DNA from: Aquarana catesbeiana
Taxonomy: Eukaryota > Chordata > Amphibia > Anura > Ranidae
Reading direction: 5' to 3'
DNA: 64,000 nucleotides
Assembly: GCF_042186555.1 (NCBI RefSeq)
Contig: NC_133328.1
Location: 335,352,539 to 335,416,538 of the forward strand
Notes under the pieces: model-generated
Database searches by the model: none
What the model saw: the letters and a program-made list of their open reading frames with translations, nothing else
Told to the model about the DNA's origin: nothing
Translations under genes and position numbers: made by a program
In this document: positions 53,685 through 64,000 of the stretch, piece after piece
Layout: each line of letters begins with the position of its first letter
Position numbering within the stretch: position 1 is the first letter of the stretch

Positions 53685-55196
53685 CGTAGGGTACAGCATT
53701 GCACAGACTAGGCACACTTTCACAGGGTCTCCCAAGATGCCATCACATTTTGAGAGACCCGAACCTGGAACCGGTTACAGTTATAAAAGTTAGTTACAAA
53801 AAAAAGTGTAAAAAAAAAAAAAAAAAACACAAGCAAAAAATATAAAATAAAAAATAATAGTTGTCGTTTTATTGTTCTCTCTCTCTCTATTCTCTCTCTA
53901 TTGTTCTGCTCTTTTTTACTGTATTCTATTCTGCAATGTTTTATTGTTATTATGTTTTATCATGTTTGCTTTTCAGGTATGCAATTTTTTATACTTTACC
54001 GTTTACTGTGCTTTATTGTTAACCATTTTTTTGTCTATAGGTACGCCATTCACGACTTTGAGTGGTTATACCAGAATGATGCCTGCAGGTTTAGGTATCA
54101 TCTTGGTATCATTCTTTTCAGCCAGCGGTCGGCTTTCATGTAAAAGCAATCCTAGCGGCTAATTAGCCTCTAGACTGCTTTTACAAGCAGTGGGAGGGAA
54201 TGCCCCCCCCCCAACGTCTTCCGTGTTTTTCTCTGGCTCTCCTGTCTCAACAGGGAACCTGAGAATGCAGCCGGTGATTCAGCCAGCTGACCATAGAGCT
54301 GATCAGAGACCAGAGTGGCTCCAAACATCTCTATGGCCTAAGAAACCGGAAGCTACGAGCATTTTATGACTTAGATTTCGCCGGATGTAAACAGCGCCAT
54401 TGGGAAATTGGGAAAGCATTTTATCACACCGATCTTGGTGTGGTCAGATGCTTTGAGGGCAGAGGAGAAATCTAGGGTCTAATAGACCCCAATTTTTTCA
54501 AAAAAGAGTACCTGTCACTACCTATTGCTATGATAGGGGATATTTACATTCCCTGAGATAACAATAAAAATAATTAAAAAAAATTATAATAATAAAGAAA
54601 AAAAAAAAAAAAAAAAGCACCCCTGTCCCCCCTGCTCTCACGCTAAGGCGTACGCAAGCGTCGGTCTGGCGTCAAATGTAAACAGCAATTGCACCATGCA
54701 TGTGAGGTATCACCGCGAACGTCAGATCGAGGGCAGTAATTTTAGCAGTAGACCTCCTCTGTAAATCTAAAGTGGTAACCTGTAAAGGCTTTTAAAGGCT
54801 TTTAAAAATGTATTTAGTTTGTCGCCACTGCACGTTTGTGCGCAATTTTAAAGCATGTCATGTTTGGTATCCATGTACTCGGCCTAAGATCATATTTTTT
54901 ATTTCATCAAACATTTGGGCAATATAGTGTGTTTTAGTGCATTAAAATTGAAAAAAGTGTGTTTTTTCCCCAAAAAATGCGTTTGAAAAATCGCTGCGCA
55001 AATACTGTGTGAAAAAAAAATGAAACACCCACCATTTTAATCTGTAGGGTATTTGCTTTAAAAAATATATAATGTTTGGGTTCAAAGTAATTTTCTTGCA
55101 AAAAAAAATTATTTTTTTATGTAATCAAAAAGTGTCAGAAAGGGCTTTGTCTTCAAGTGGCTAGAAGAGTGGGTGATGTGTGACATAAGCTTCTAA

Positions 55197-56270
55197 ATGT
55201 TGTGCATAAAATGCCAGGACAGTTCAAAACCCCCCCAAATGACACCATTTTGGAAAGTAGACACCCCAAGCTATTTGCTGAGAGGCATGTCGAGTCCATG
55301 GAATATTGTGACACAAGTTGCGGGAAAGAGACAATTTTTTATTTTTTTTTGCGCAAAGTTGTCACTAAATGATATATTGCTCAAACATGCCATGGGAATA
55401 TGTGAAATTACACCCCAAAATGCATTCTGTTGCTTCTCCTGAGTATGGGGATACCACATGTGTGGGACTTTTTGGGAGCCTAGCCGCGTACGGGACCCCA
55501 AAAACCAAGCACCGCCTTCAGGCTTTCTAAGGCCGTAAATTTTTGATTTCACTCTTCACTGCCTATAACAGTTTCGGAGGCCATGGAATGCCCAGGTGGC
55601 AAAAACCCCCCCCAAATGACCCCATTTTGGAAAGTAGACACCCCAAGCTATTTGATGAGAGGTATAGTGAGTATTTTGCAGACCTCACTTTTTGTCACAA
55701 AGTTTTGAAAATTGAAAAAAGAAAAAAAAAAAATGTTTTTTCTCGTCTTTCTTTATTTTTAAAAACAAATGAGAGCTGCAAAATACTCACCATGCCTCTC
55801 AGCAAATAGCTTGGGGTGTCTACTTTCCAAAATGGGGTCATTTGGGGGGGGTTTGTGCCACCTGGGCATTCCATGGCCTCCGAAACTGTGATAGGCAGTG
55901 AAGAGTGAAATCAAAAATTTACACCCTTAGAAATCCTGAAGGCGGTGCTTGGTTTTCGGGGCCCCGTACGCGGCTAGGCTCCCTAAAAGTCCCACACATG
56001 TGGTATCCCCGTACTCAGGAGAAGTAGCTAAATGTATTTTGGGGTGCAATTCCACATATGCCCATGGCCTGTGTGAGCAATATATCATTTAGTGACAACT
56101 TTTTGTAATTTTTTTTGTTTTTTGTTTTTTTTGTCATTATTCAATCACTTGGGACAAAAAAAATGAATATTCAATGGGCTCAACATGCCTCTCAGCAATT
56201 TCCTTGGGGTGTCTACTTTCCAAAATGGGGTCATTTGTGGGGGTTTTGTACTGCCCTGCCATTTTAGCAC
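55197..56270. repeat. Long inverted repeat with ~490-bp arms
   Basis: 55197-55740 and 55770-56260 are inverted copies of each other: ACCCCATTTTGGAAAGTAG and CTTTCCAAAATGGGGTCATT, CACATGTGTGGGACTTTTTG and its complement. The spacer is about 30 bp (centre near 55755). Within the left arm two 377-bp units are in tandem. Confidence 0.85.
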
Positions 56271-56722
56271 CTCAAGAAACGACATAGGCAGTCATAAATT
56301 AAAGGCTGTGTAAATTCCAGAAAATGTACCCTAGTTTGTAGGCGCTATAACTTTTGCGCAAACCAATAAATATACACTTATTGACATTTTTTTTACCAAA
56401 GACATGTGGCTGAATACATTTTGGCCTAAATGTATGACTAAAATTGAGTTTATTGGATTTTTTTTAGAACAAAAAGTAGAAAATATCATTTTTTTTCAAA
56501 ATTTTCGGTCTTTTTCCGTGTATAGCGCAAAAAATAAAAACGGCAGAGGGGATCAAATACCATCAAAAGAAAGCTCTATTTGTGGGAAGAAAAGGACGCA
56601 AATTTTGTTTGGGTACAGCATTGCACGACCGCGCAATTAGCAGTTAAAGCGACGCAGTGCCGAATTGTAAAAAGTGCTCTGGTCAGGAAGGGGGTAAAAC
56701 CTTCCGGGGCTGAAGTGGTTAA

Positions 56723-59700
56723 GATGAATTACCCTGTCCCTGGAGGACATAACAGAAGTCTTAAAAGTATCACAGAATTCCAACCAGTCGTCTTCCGTGA
56801 TAGAGATATCTAAGGATTCCCACTTCCGTTGAGCCACTTTGAACCTAGACAGAGTCTGTCCCCAGAGCTGAATAGTAAGTAGAAATAAGTTTTGTATGGT
56901 CTGAGGATCTTAGGAGTTTTTCCAGGTCAGGGGTTTTAAGCGGATTGTCCAAGGAACCAAACTGCGCTCGCACAGCATGTCTAGCTGTTAAAAAAAGAAC
57001 AAATAGGGACATGGTAAGTCAAAGTCCAATCTCATCTGATAGAAAGATTTAAAGCCCTGATGGGTTTATATGTGACATAAGTATTTGAGACCCCCGGGAA
57101 GTCCATCTTTGAGGGTCGGGTAAGGAGTTTAGTTCTGGAAGCATAGGATTAAACCAAAGTGGACTATTGGGGAAGTTTAACCATGAGTCAGAGGTATGCT
57201 TAAGTGTCACAGTTTTAAACTAGGATAGGGAGGTACGTAAGATAGTCATTCCAGGTCCTGGAGACGCGCACCCTCGATAGATGATATTATGTAGTGTTTC
57301 AAATGAGGAAACTATAGCACCTTCAGTGGTGGTACATGCATTGTTTGAGTCAGGGTGCAGCCAGTCATGAATATTGACCAATTGAGATGCCTGACAATAG
57401 AGATAAAAGTCAGGGAAAGCTAGCCCCACCAAGTGAGACCAAAGACGAAGTGTCTCCAATGCCACTCTAGGGGGTCTGCCATTCCAGAGGAATGTAACAC
57501 ACATAGAGTCAATGCTTTTGAAAATCGTTTTGGGGATTTTACAGGGGGAGTTAGCCAGGACATACAACAGTTAGGCAGGTATATTATTCTGAGGACATTG
57601 GCTTGTCCCATCAAGTCCAGGGGTAGGTCCCTCCATTGTTTGGTTTGGGTCTGTAATTGAAGCAGTAGTGGGCCCAGGTTATTGGCTATATAGAGGGATA
57701 GTGGCATTTGAACCACAACTCCTAGGTACCTAAAAGAGAGGGCTATTTGTAGTCTAGAGTCCGAGTGGGTCTGTAAAGTAAGGGCTTGGTCTAAGGGGAA
57801 GAGGATAGACTTGTCCCAATTCACTCGCAATCCGGAGAAGTCACCAAAGGCAGTTACAGCAGTTAACAGGTTGGTGAGTGAGTCCTGAGGGGTCTGCTAA
57901 GTAAACTAGTGTATCATCCGCATAGAGACAAATCCGTTCCTCTATGCCATTTATGGGTAATCCACGAATTAATGGGGAGCTACGGATCCGAATAGCTAGG
58001 GGCTCCATGGCCAACGTGAACAGGAGGGGCGATAAAGGGCAGCCCTCTCTGGTGCCTCTGGTGATCTGGAAGTTTTCAGTAATCTGCGAGTTAATGCGAA
58101 TACGGGCGAGTGGCATAGTATAGAGGAGCCGTATCCAGGCTATCAGCCTAGGGCCAAAGCCATATAGCTGTAAGACTCTAAACAGATATGTCCATTCCAC
58201 ACTGTCAAAGGCCTTACAGATGTCTAGGGATACAACAACCCGGGTGGGTGGACAGTCATGCGGATACATCAGGTTGTAAAACACTCTGCGGATGTTCATC
58301 CTGGTTGATCGAACTGGTATAAAGCCTCCTTGATCACTTCCCACCAACTTAGCAATCACCTTGTTTAGACGGTTAGCCAGAGCCTTAGCCAAAATTTTGA
58401 CATCTACATTAATAAGAGGTATTGGCCGATAGGAGTCGCATTTTAGTGGATCTTTTCAAGGTTTAAGTATTAAAACAATGAATGCCTCCCTCATTGAGGG
58501 GGGAGTACCTCTTCTTCCAGGGCCGCATCCAATTCCTCCCGAACCCAATCTGTCAAGCGGGGGAGTGAAATTTGATTTAAGTAGTCGTCAAGTTGTGTCT
58601 CCGAATAATCAGCTCTGGAAGTGTAGAGGTCCCGATAAAAGGAAAGAAAGGCGTCTGTTATATCTTGAGGGACATCACTAACTGTATTCCCAGAGACCAA
58701 TATCCTGGGGATAGAGAGAGGGGCACAGACAGATCTGGTAAGATATGCGAGTAGGCGACCCGCCTTATTACCATGCTCAAATGTCTTCTGGGTGACATAG
58801 AGCGTACGTTTTTTGGTGAGATCTAACAGGTGAAGTTCATATTTCCTGCGACAGTGGAGCCATAGGGTCAACGCAGTGGGGTTTTGGGAGTACTCTGCCT
58901 CCGCCCTCGTTAAGGCACTTTCTAGCTCCTCAGTAGGTTGTTGGGTGTTTTTGCGCAGGATACCAGTAATGGACACAAAAGTACCCCTCAGCACAGCCTT
59001 GGAAGCATCCCAGGCCGTGTTGAGTCCAGTGATACCCTGATTCACACACCAGTATTCGGTCATGCCCTTTTGGCACTCAGTCTGCACGATCTCATCCTCA
59101 AGTCAGTGAGAGTTCAATCTCCAGACCCGGGGGCCAGTTCTTGGCAGGAGGAGGAGACCAACCAACAAAGGGCATGATCTGAGATCCCTCTGGGCAAGTA
59201 GGAAACTGAATGAACCAGTGGGAGTACATCCGCCGGAGCGAACACGAGGTCTATAGTGTGGAAAGAGTCAGAGTGACAGGAGAACTGTCGGTCATCTGGG
59301 TGCTTCCAGCGCCACAGCTCAGTAAGGGCAAATACCTGGGACCAATCAACAAATGTGGGATAGAGCCTGCCCCCACCCTGCAAGCAGTCCACTGTAGGGT
59401 CTAGTACAGTGTTAAAGTCTCCAACAAAGAGCTGGGAACCAGGGGATCTGGACAGTAACATTAGGGACAGATGGGAGAAAACATCTGGGGAGAATGGAGG
59501 AGGAACATATATGTTCACTAGTGTAAAAACCATGGAGTCTATGCGAAAAGTGAGTATAATGAATTGTCCCACAGGGTCCGACTTCACAAGCAGAATCTCA
59601 GCTCCGAGGGACTTTGCCAGCAAAATCGAGACCCCCGGGAGTAGTTGGTGTAAGTGGCATGATATTGAGTAGCCAACCAGGGACGTTTAAGGGACCATAG

Positions 59701-59841
59701 CGTAGTACCAGTGAGGTGGGTCTCTTGAAGGCAAATGATATGGGGCTTGTATTTCTTTAAATAGGAGAACATTAGGGACCACTTGTGAGGTGAGTTCAAA
59801 CCCCTAACATTCCATGAAATCAGTTTTAACATGTCAGCCAT
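56723..59841 (-). pseudogene. L1 #2 ORF2, endonuclease and reverse transcriptase, first part
   Basis: The start at 59841 opens MADMLKLISWNVRGLNSPHK (APE N-terminus). HIICLQETHL follows, then in the next frame LFVGDFNTVLDP, HTIDLVFAPAD and ISDHALCW (endonuclease, to about 59114). The frame 59087-58491 is the linker. RT lies in 58392-57841 with SDQGGFIPVRSTRMNIRRVF, VVVSLDICKAFDSVEWTYLF and YADD at 57924-57913, so both catalytic boxes are preserved. The frames 57830-57220 give the thumb region (SILFPL, SFRYLGVVV). Four or so frameshifts break it. It is then interrupted at TTAA 56719-56722 by piggyBac. Confidence 0.9.
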
Positions 59842-60479
59842 AAGGAGTTTTAGTTAGTTCAGTAACATTGCAAAATGTATCAAATTGTGCCGTATACCAC
59901 AGATGATGTTAACTATAATACCGTCTTTAGTTGGGATGCAATAGCAGCAAAAAGGAATTGTTCATAAGCAAACTTAACAACCAAAAACCTGAAAGGCCAG
60001 CCGTTCTCAGCATCCAGAGCTTGTGAGAAGACCAGCAAAATAAACATCCCCCCTCTGCCCACCCCCTCCCTGCTCTACCAACCCAAAGACAGTGAGCATT
60101 GATTCCCAAAACAAAAATATATCCCCCTCAGCAACAGACTTGCAAGGGAATAAAAAGCCCTGTGGCCTCGCCACCTACTGGTATGGGGGAAGTAGCAGTT
60201 CCATGAGAGCTCTCAGATGCAGTGTAAGTGTCCATCTTGCAGGATCTGAAAGAAACTGGAATGTAAGGCACAAACAGTAACAGGTGTATAAGGCACAGCA
60301 GGAGCAATCTGTAAAAGGCATTGCTTGTAGTAGTGCAAAAAAACTCCCCAAAAAACAAAAACAAAAGCAGGCCCCAATTATGTCCAGTATCTGATCAAGG
60401 GGGAACAGTCATAGTAAGAGATTCCTAGAGGACCATGCCCATAGGAAGCAAGTAGTAGAAATGGAGGGACATGTGAAAA

Positions 60480-61519
60480 CTCAGGGTCTGAGACTTGTGG
60501 GTTCAGTTGTGGCGTTGTTTGGGTTGCTTCCCAAATCGCGAATCCAGCCAGGACATAGCTTCTTTAGGACAGGAGCAAAAGTGAGCTTTACCTTCATAGA
60601 TGAACAGCAGCTTAGCAGGGAACAGCATCGCATAGGGGAGGCCTTCTTTGCGGAGATGGTCCTTTACCGCTGCAAAGGATGTGCGCTGGCACTGCACTTC
60701 AGCTGAAAAATCAGGGTAGATGGAGATGTTATTGCCGTTGAACTTGAGAGGGCCTTTTTCTCTGGCTAGACGCAGGATAGTGACTTTGTCATGAAAATTA
60801 ATGAAAATTAATGAATTTTGCAATTAGAGATCTTGGGGGGGGGACAGGTTGTGCAGGTTGCAAGGGGGGTGTGATGCGCCTGCTCAATTTCAAAGGTTTT
60901 GGAGAGTTCTTCTACCCCAAGGCCATCACGCAGCCATTTATGTAGGAATCGTTCGGGGCGGGAACCCTCTGATCTTTCCAGGAACCCCACAAAATGAAGA
61001 TTGTTTCGACAGGAACGATTCTCCAAATCGTCCAACTTAGCTCTGAGGACCCCCCCACTCATTCGTGGCCGTACAAACGGTCGAAGATAAAGGATGAACT
61101 ATGTCCTCCAGGGAGCTAACACATCCCTTCACCTCCCCTGTCCTTTCCCACAGGCTCTGAATGTCTTGCAGTTTGGAGAAATAAATATGGATGGTTTCCA
61201 TTTGGACAGGGAGGGAAGTCTTACAGTCCTTTATGGCTAGCATAATTTCTGCCAGTGTAGGTTCTGCAATGGAAGGGGTTGGGGATGCAGAGCCTTCTGA
61301 GCAGGCTGGGGAATCTAGGGGTTCTGAGTGTGCTGCCTGGGTGCGAAAGACAGCAGGTACAGAATCACTCACCCCTTGAGAAGAGTTCTGTGCTGTGGAT
61401 ATATGGCTGCGGGATTGGCGCCATCTTGCCTTCTGAACCAGGCCAGTTGCTCCACCGCAGATTGGGGGTGCAGGTGGCCCGTATTTGTTCACCATCATGC
61501 CTGGATCGGGTGCCCACAT
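60480..61519 (-). pseudogene. L1 #2 ORF1, frameshifted
   Basis: The first frame starts at 61519, about 125 bp from the element 5' end, and covers the N-terminal domain and coiled coil to 61037. The next (61062-60808) has RAKLDDLENRSCRNNLHFVG, the L1 ORF1 RRM signature (DLENRSRRNN in active relatives), and RFLHKWLRDGLGVEE. The C-terminal domain is in 60823-60503 with FINFHDKVTILRLAREKGPL and YPDFSAEVQCQRTSFAAVK. Two frameshifts separate the three blocks. ORF1 would coat LINE RNA. Confidence 0.85.
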
Positions 61520-61663
61520 TCCTTAGGAGTAGATCGGTGCAGTTTTGGAGAAGATTGGAGCTAGGATGCCTGCAGGATGGATGAATAGAGCCAAAGCTGT
61601 GAGATTAAGCAGCCGCTCTCATGGACTCCAAGCCACGCCCCCCCTTTCTTTTATTTCTTTTTT

Positions 61664-62868
61664 CCGTGAAATTTGACTCTGATTGACTTCAATACATTTT
61701 GCTAAACATATCCCAAGTAATATTTCTCATCCTTAAAGGGATGAACACAATTGAGGTCCTTAGGTGAAATCTTAAATTCATTTTTGAGAAATACTGCTGC
61801 TCATCTATAATTAGAAACTCAAAGTGAAGGCAAAAGTCCTGATCCACTTACTTATACCAGACCTGTGCCTTGGAGAATAAAAAAAAAGAATGTGCTCCCT
61901 TGTTTTGGGGCCTTGAAATGTTCCCACTATGTGGCTAAGACATGCTTATAGGATGTTTTATTATATAAAAGTAGTAGTAAAATATTTTTTGTGTTGCTAC
62001 CTACTTATATGCATAAGAAACAGGGAAAAAAAGCTAGAAAACTATTTTTAATTATAAAAATATAAATATAAACAAAATATATATATATGTTCAACAGATA
62101 CTTAGTAATACATTTTGTGGGGGCTTTCAATATGTTTTTAAAGATAGGACCTTTGTTGTCATGTGTGAGAAAAAAGCTTCATAATAAAAAAATCTAACAT
62201 ATACACCCTTGTTTCTACATCATATATTTTCTCTAATTTGAAACATACATAATAAATTCGGTATTGTTTGATTCCAGACAATGTTTTTTTCAGAAAATAA
62301 AAAGTGCCCCATCTTTTACATGTTTTATGTGGTTGAAATCACCAGCAAATCACTTTTTTTCATAATCTTCACCATTTTTCTCTAATTTCTAAAGAAAAAT
62401 AAAGTATATTATTTAAAGTATGGTATCAAAATCTGTGTTTGACTAGGTTGACACAAAAAAAAGCAATTGTAATACAATCAGTCTCATGCCACATGGTGTT
62501 TACACACGTTAAAGGTGGTGGGACTCAACCATTGGTTGTTACCGTTACCATGGTTGTTACTCATTGACAGTCAGGATAGTGGTTATATAACTCCAAAATA
62601 TGGCCATATTTAGGCAATGACATACCCACTCTTATCTATGCCTATTTGCTTACATGACCAGGAATTTCCAGCCATGTATGTAAGTGATTGGGCCAGGTGA
62701 CCTCAGTGGTTGGTAAAGACACAACATCTGCAGGCATCCACTGCTTCCTTGGCATCCATTGTGTTGGGGTACATGTATGTTCTAAAAGCAAGTGAACCCT
62801 CGTATGATATCCTGATTAGAGTGTTCCCCAAAAACCCATTCAGATCTGGAGATCATTCCGACAAGAAA
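61664..62868. other. Intergenic AT-rich; no gene
   Basis: I find no domain-bearing frame and no clear repeat. It is likely ordinary host sequence between L1 #2 and the retroviral LTR. Confidence 0.5.
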
Positions 62869-63200
62869 TTATGACACACACAAGGCATGCAATTCAAAAT
62901 GATCCAATCCTTTACTTTCCTATTTTCACTTATATAACCAACATGACATCACAACAAAAGTCCAACCCCTTCATTAACATATGCTAAATTTACAGACATA
63001 CAACTAACCAAAATAGAACATAATTTCTTCATACAGAAACTGTCAACAAGAAAGAACTACATGCGTCATTTCGGGGAAATCATATGATTTACAAGAATTT
63101 GAAACTAACTTTTGATAGACGTCACATATACATATTATTCTAAGATGGATACATATTTTTATAGCTAAAATGGCGGACAGCAAGCTAAAATATCCTTACA
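62869..63200 (-). repeat. 3' LTR of a second endogenous retrovirus
   Basis: The minus-strand start TGTAAGGATA at 63200 is preceded by the purine tract AAGAGGGGAT (63210-63201). A TATATAAG motif (near 62935, minus) is a possible promoter TATA box. The left limit at TGACACACAC is a guess. The start resembles the LTR of the 37075-45004 element. Confidence 0.6.
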
Positions 63201-63222
63201 ATCCCCTCTTTGATCACACATG

Positions 63223-63228
<6 letters not shown>

Positions 63229-63289
<61 letters not shown>
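63229..63289. repeat. TA microsatellite
   Basis: About 30 TA units lie between the env stop and the polypurine tract. Confidence 0.95.
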
Positions 63290-63294
<5 letters not shown>

Positions 63295-63327
63295 ATCTCA
63301 CTTCCTTATCATGGTGGTATTCTCAGC

Positions 63328-64000
63328 CTACTTCTGATGATACATACTGAGATAAGTTTTATTGGGAGATGAGGGATCTGAAATGCGAGTGGCTCTATTA
63401 ATAAGGCACATAATAAGCTTGTACACAAGATAAAGGAAAAGGAAAAAGAACACAATAATGATTAAAATTATGGGAATATCCCTTATCCAAGAGAATATCC
63501 CTCCAAATCCAAAATTAAAATTTACAAAAGGACTCAAGGTCTGGGCTATGTTGCGAGCCTCTTGTTGCAGCTTGGCCACCTCTTTTCTATGCTAAGCTAT
63601 CACATCATAATAATCTGGTACCTCTATACTGGTATTATGTACCCAAGTACAACATTCATAATCCTCAGTCATTTCACATAATCCTGTAAGGGCTGAACTC
63701 ATGCCTTCAATGGCTAAGTCATGCAATTCTAGTTGTTTTCTAATAGCCCTAGTTTCAACATTAAGTTTAGAAATGTCATCAGAACTTTTTTTTCATCATC
63801 TCATCAATAATTCCTAAATAATTATTCAACCTTTTTATCAAATCTATTCCCCTTCCTGTCCAGGAAGGGAACCATGCCCAGGCCATATCCTTTTCAAGGA
63901 ATAACTCTCTCTTGTTACGATGTTTTAATGGATACCTTGGATGTATACTAGCTTCAAGCAAATGACTCCCATCACTATCACCTATCACCCCCATTATGGG
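63328..64000 (-). pseudogene. Retroviral env transmembrane subunit, broken; runs off the window
   Basis: The upstream frame (63994-63779) has a basic RNKR cleavage-like site followed by ELFLEKDMAWAWFPSWTG and a helical stretch ending in a lysine run, where an A-run frameshift stops it. In the intervening sequence a cysteine motif C-x7-CC is readable near 63680-63640, followed by a stop near 63592. The last frame (63579-63328) has an LQQEARNIAQTLSP helix and a long hydrophobic membrane anchor (IIIVFFFLFLYLVYKLIMCL) with a short polar tail. TM normally drives membrane fusion. With two breaks this copy cannot make a full protein. Confidence 0.75.

Larger units (their letters stand above)
51986..56718 (+). 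mobile_element. Internally deleted piggyBac relic inserted in L1
   Basis: TTAA lies at 51982-51985 and 56719-56722. The ends CCACTTGCTGACCGCC and TGAAGTGG are inverted. It holds a CpG-rich 5' part with a near-perfect subterminal hairpin (about 52034-52069, TCACGTAC/GTACGTGA), three degenerate tandem units, a deleted transposase, and a long inverted repeat near the 3' end. An old 3' terminus-like sequence at about 55160 (TTCAAGTGG) suggests the element gained its last 1.5 kb from a second copy. Confidence 0.85.
51228..61644 (-). mobile_element. Full-length L1-type LINE copy #2 with 19-bp TSD
   Basis: TTTCTTTTATTTCTTTTTT occurs at 51209-51227 and 61645-61663. The minus-strand 5' end starts GGGGGGGCGTGGCTTGG. 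ORF1 and ORF2 follow, and the 3' end has AATAAA (51245-51240) and a short A tail. Without the piggyBac insert (51986-56718 plus TSD) it is about 5.7 kb, a complete element. The frames contain some stops, so the copy is not intact. Confidence 0.9.
63211..64000 (-). mobile_element. 3' part of a second endogenous retrovirus
   Basis: The env TM remnant, polypurine tract and LTR are in the right order on the minus strand. The rest of the provirus would lie beyond position 64000. It is a relative of the element at 37075-45004, which itself lacks env. Confidence 0.7.

Noticed and set aside
53872..54162. Hydrophobic 96-codon frame resembling a membrane protein
   Set aside because: It lies in the T-rich 3' region of the piggyBac relic, and the minus-strand piggyBac at 20857-25290 has homologous non-coding sequence there.
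63770..63800. Programmed frameshift at the A-run in env
   Set aside because: Retroviral env genes are not expressed by frameshifting, and a second stop downstream shows plain decay.

Overview
This window reads as a slice of a large, transposon-rich vertebrate genome, most likely an anuran amphibian. That is inferred from the mix of repeats: piggyBac elements with TTAA targets, hAT elements, L1-type and CR1-type LINEs, Penelope-like elements (PLEs) with a GIY-YIG endonuclease, BEL/Pao and chromodomain Ty3/gypsy retrotransposons, and class I-like endogenous retroviruses. I found no host gene. Nearly every long open frame is a decayed transposon gene or a shadow frame inside a repeat.

Layout. 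1-6.4 kb: diverged piggyBac-arm repeats, one of them split by a PLE (1486-3526) bounded by a 16-bp target-site duplication (TSD). 6.4-19.5 kb: a rearranged L1 on the plus strand, interrupted by a chromoviral LTR-retrotransposon complex (9689-15505, 5-bp TSD) and by a 3-kb palindromic hAT foldback (16175-19187, 8-bp TSD). The LTR complex is itself hit by a piggyBac MITE, which carries a further insertion, and by a short hammerhead-led insert. 19.7-25.3 kb: piggyBac copies including a broken transposase on the minus strand. 26.1-29.9 kb: a decayed BED-type hAT transposon on the minus strand. 29.9-34.8 kb: a truncated BEL/Pao element split by a hammerhead-led insert and by a tRNA-derived SINE. 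37.1-45.0 kb: a deleted endogenous retrovirus on the minus strand whose leader holds a complex PLE-derived block. 47.0-50.6 kb: a CR1 LINE with a long endonuclease/RT frame. 51.2-61.6 kb: a full-length L1 on the minus strand with an exact 19-bp TSD, split by a 4.7-kb piggyBac relic. 62.9-64.0 kb: the 3' end (env TM and LTR) of a second retrovirus.

The most interesting signal is a dispersed set of hammerhead-ribozyme-like motifs at 2241, 4576, 10595, 12018, 33276, 44025 and 45746. One sits downstream of a PLE endonuclease. One (44025-44066) keeps an uninterrupted core. Two lie at or just inside the 5' boundary of short inserts with 15-16 bp TSDs, as expected for hammerhead-bounded non-autonomous retroelements derived from PLEs. 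A second notable structure is the hAT foldback, whose centre looks like a divergent pair of TATA/GC-box promoters, each driving a short charged ORF followed by AATAAA.
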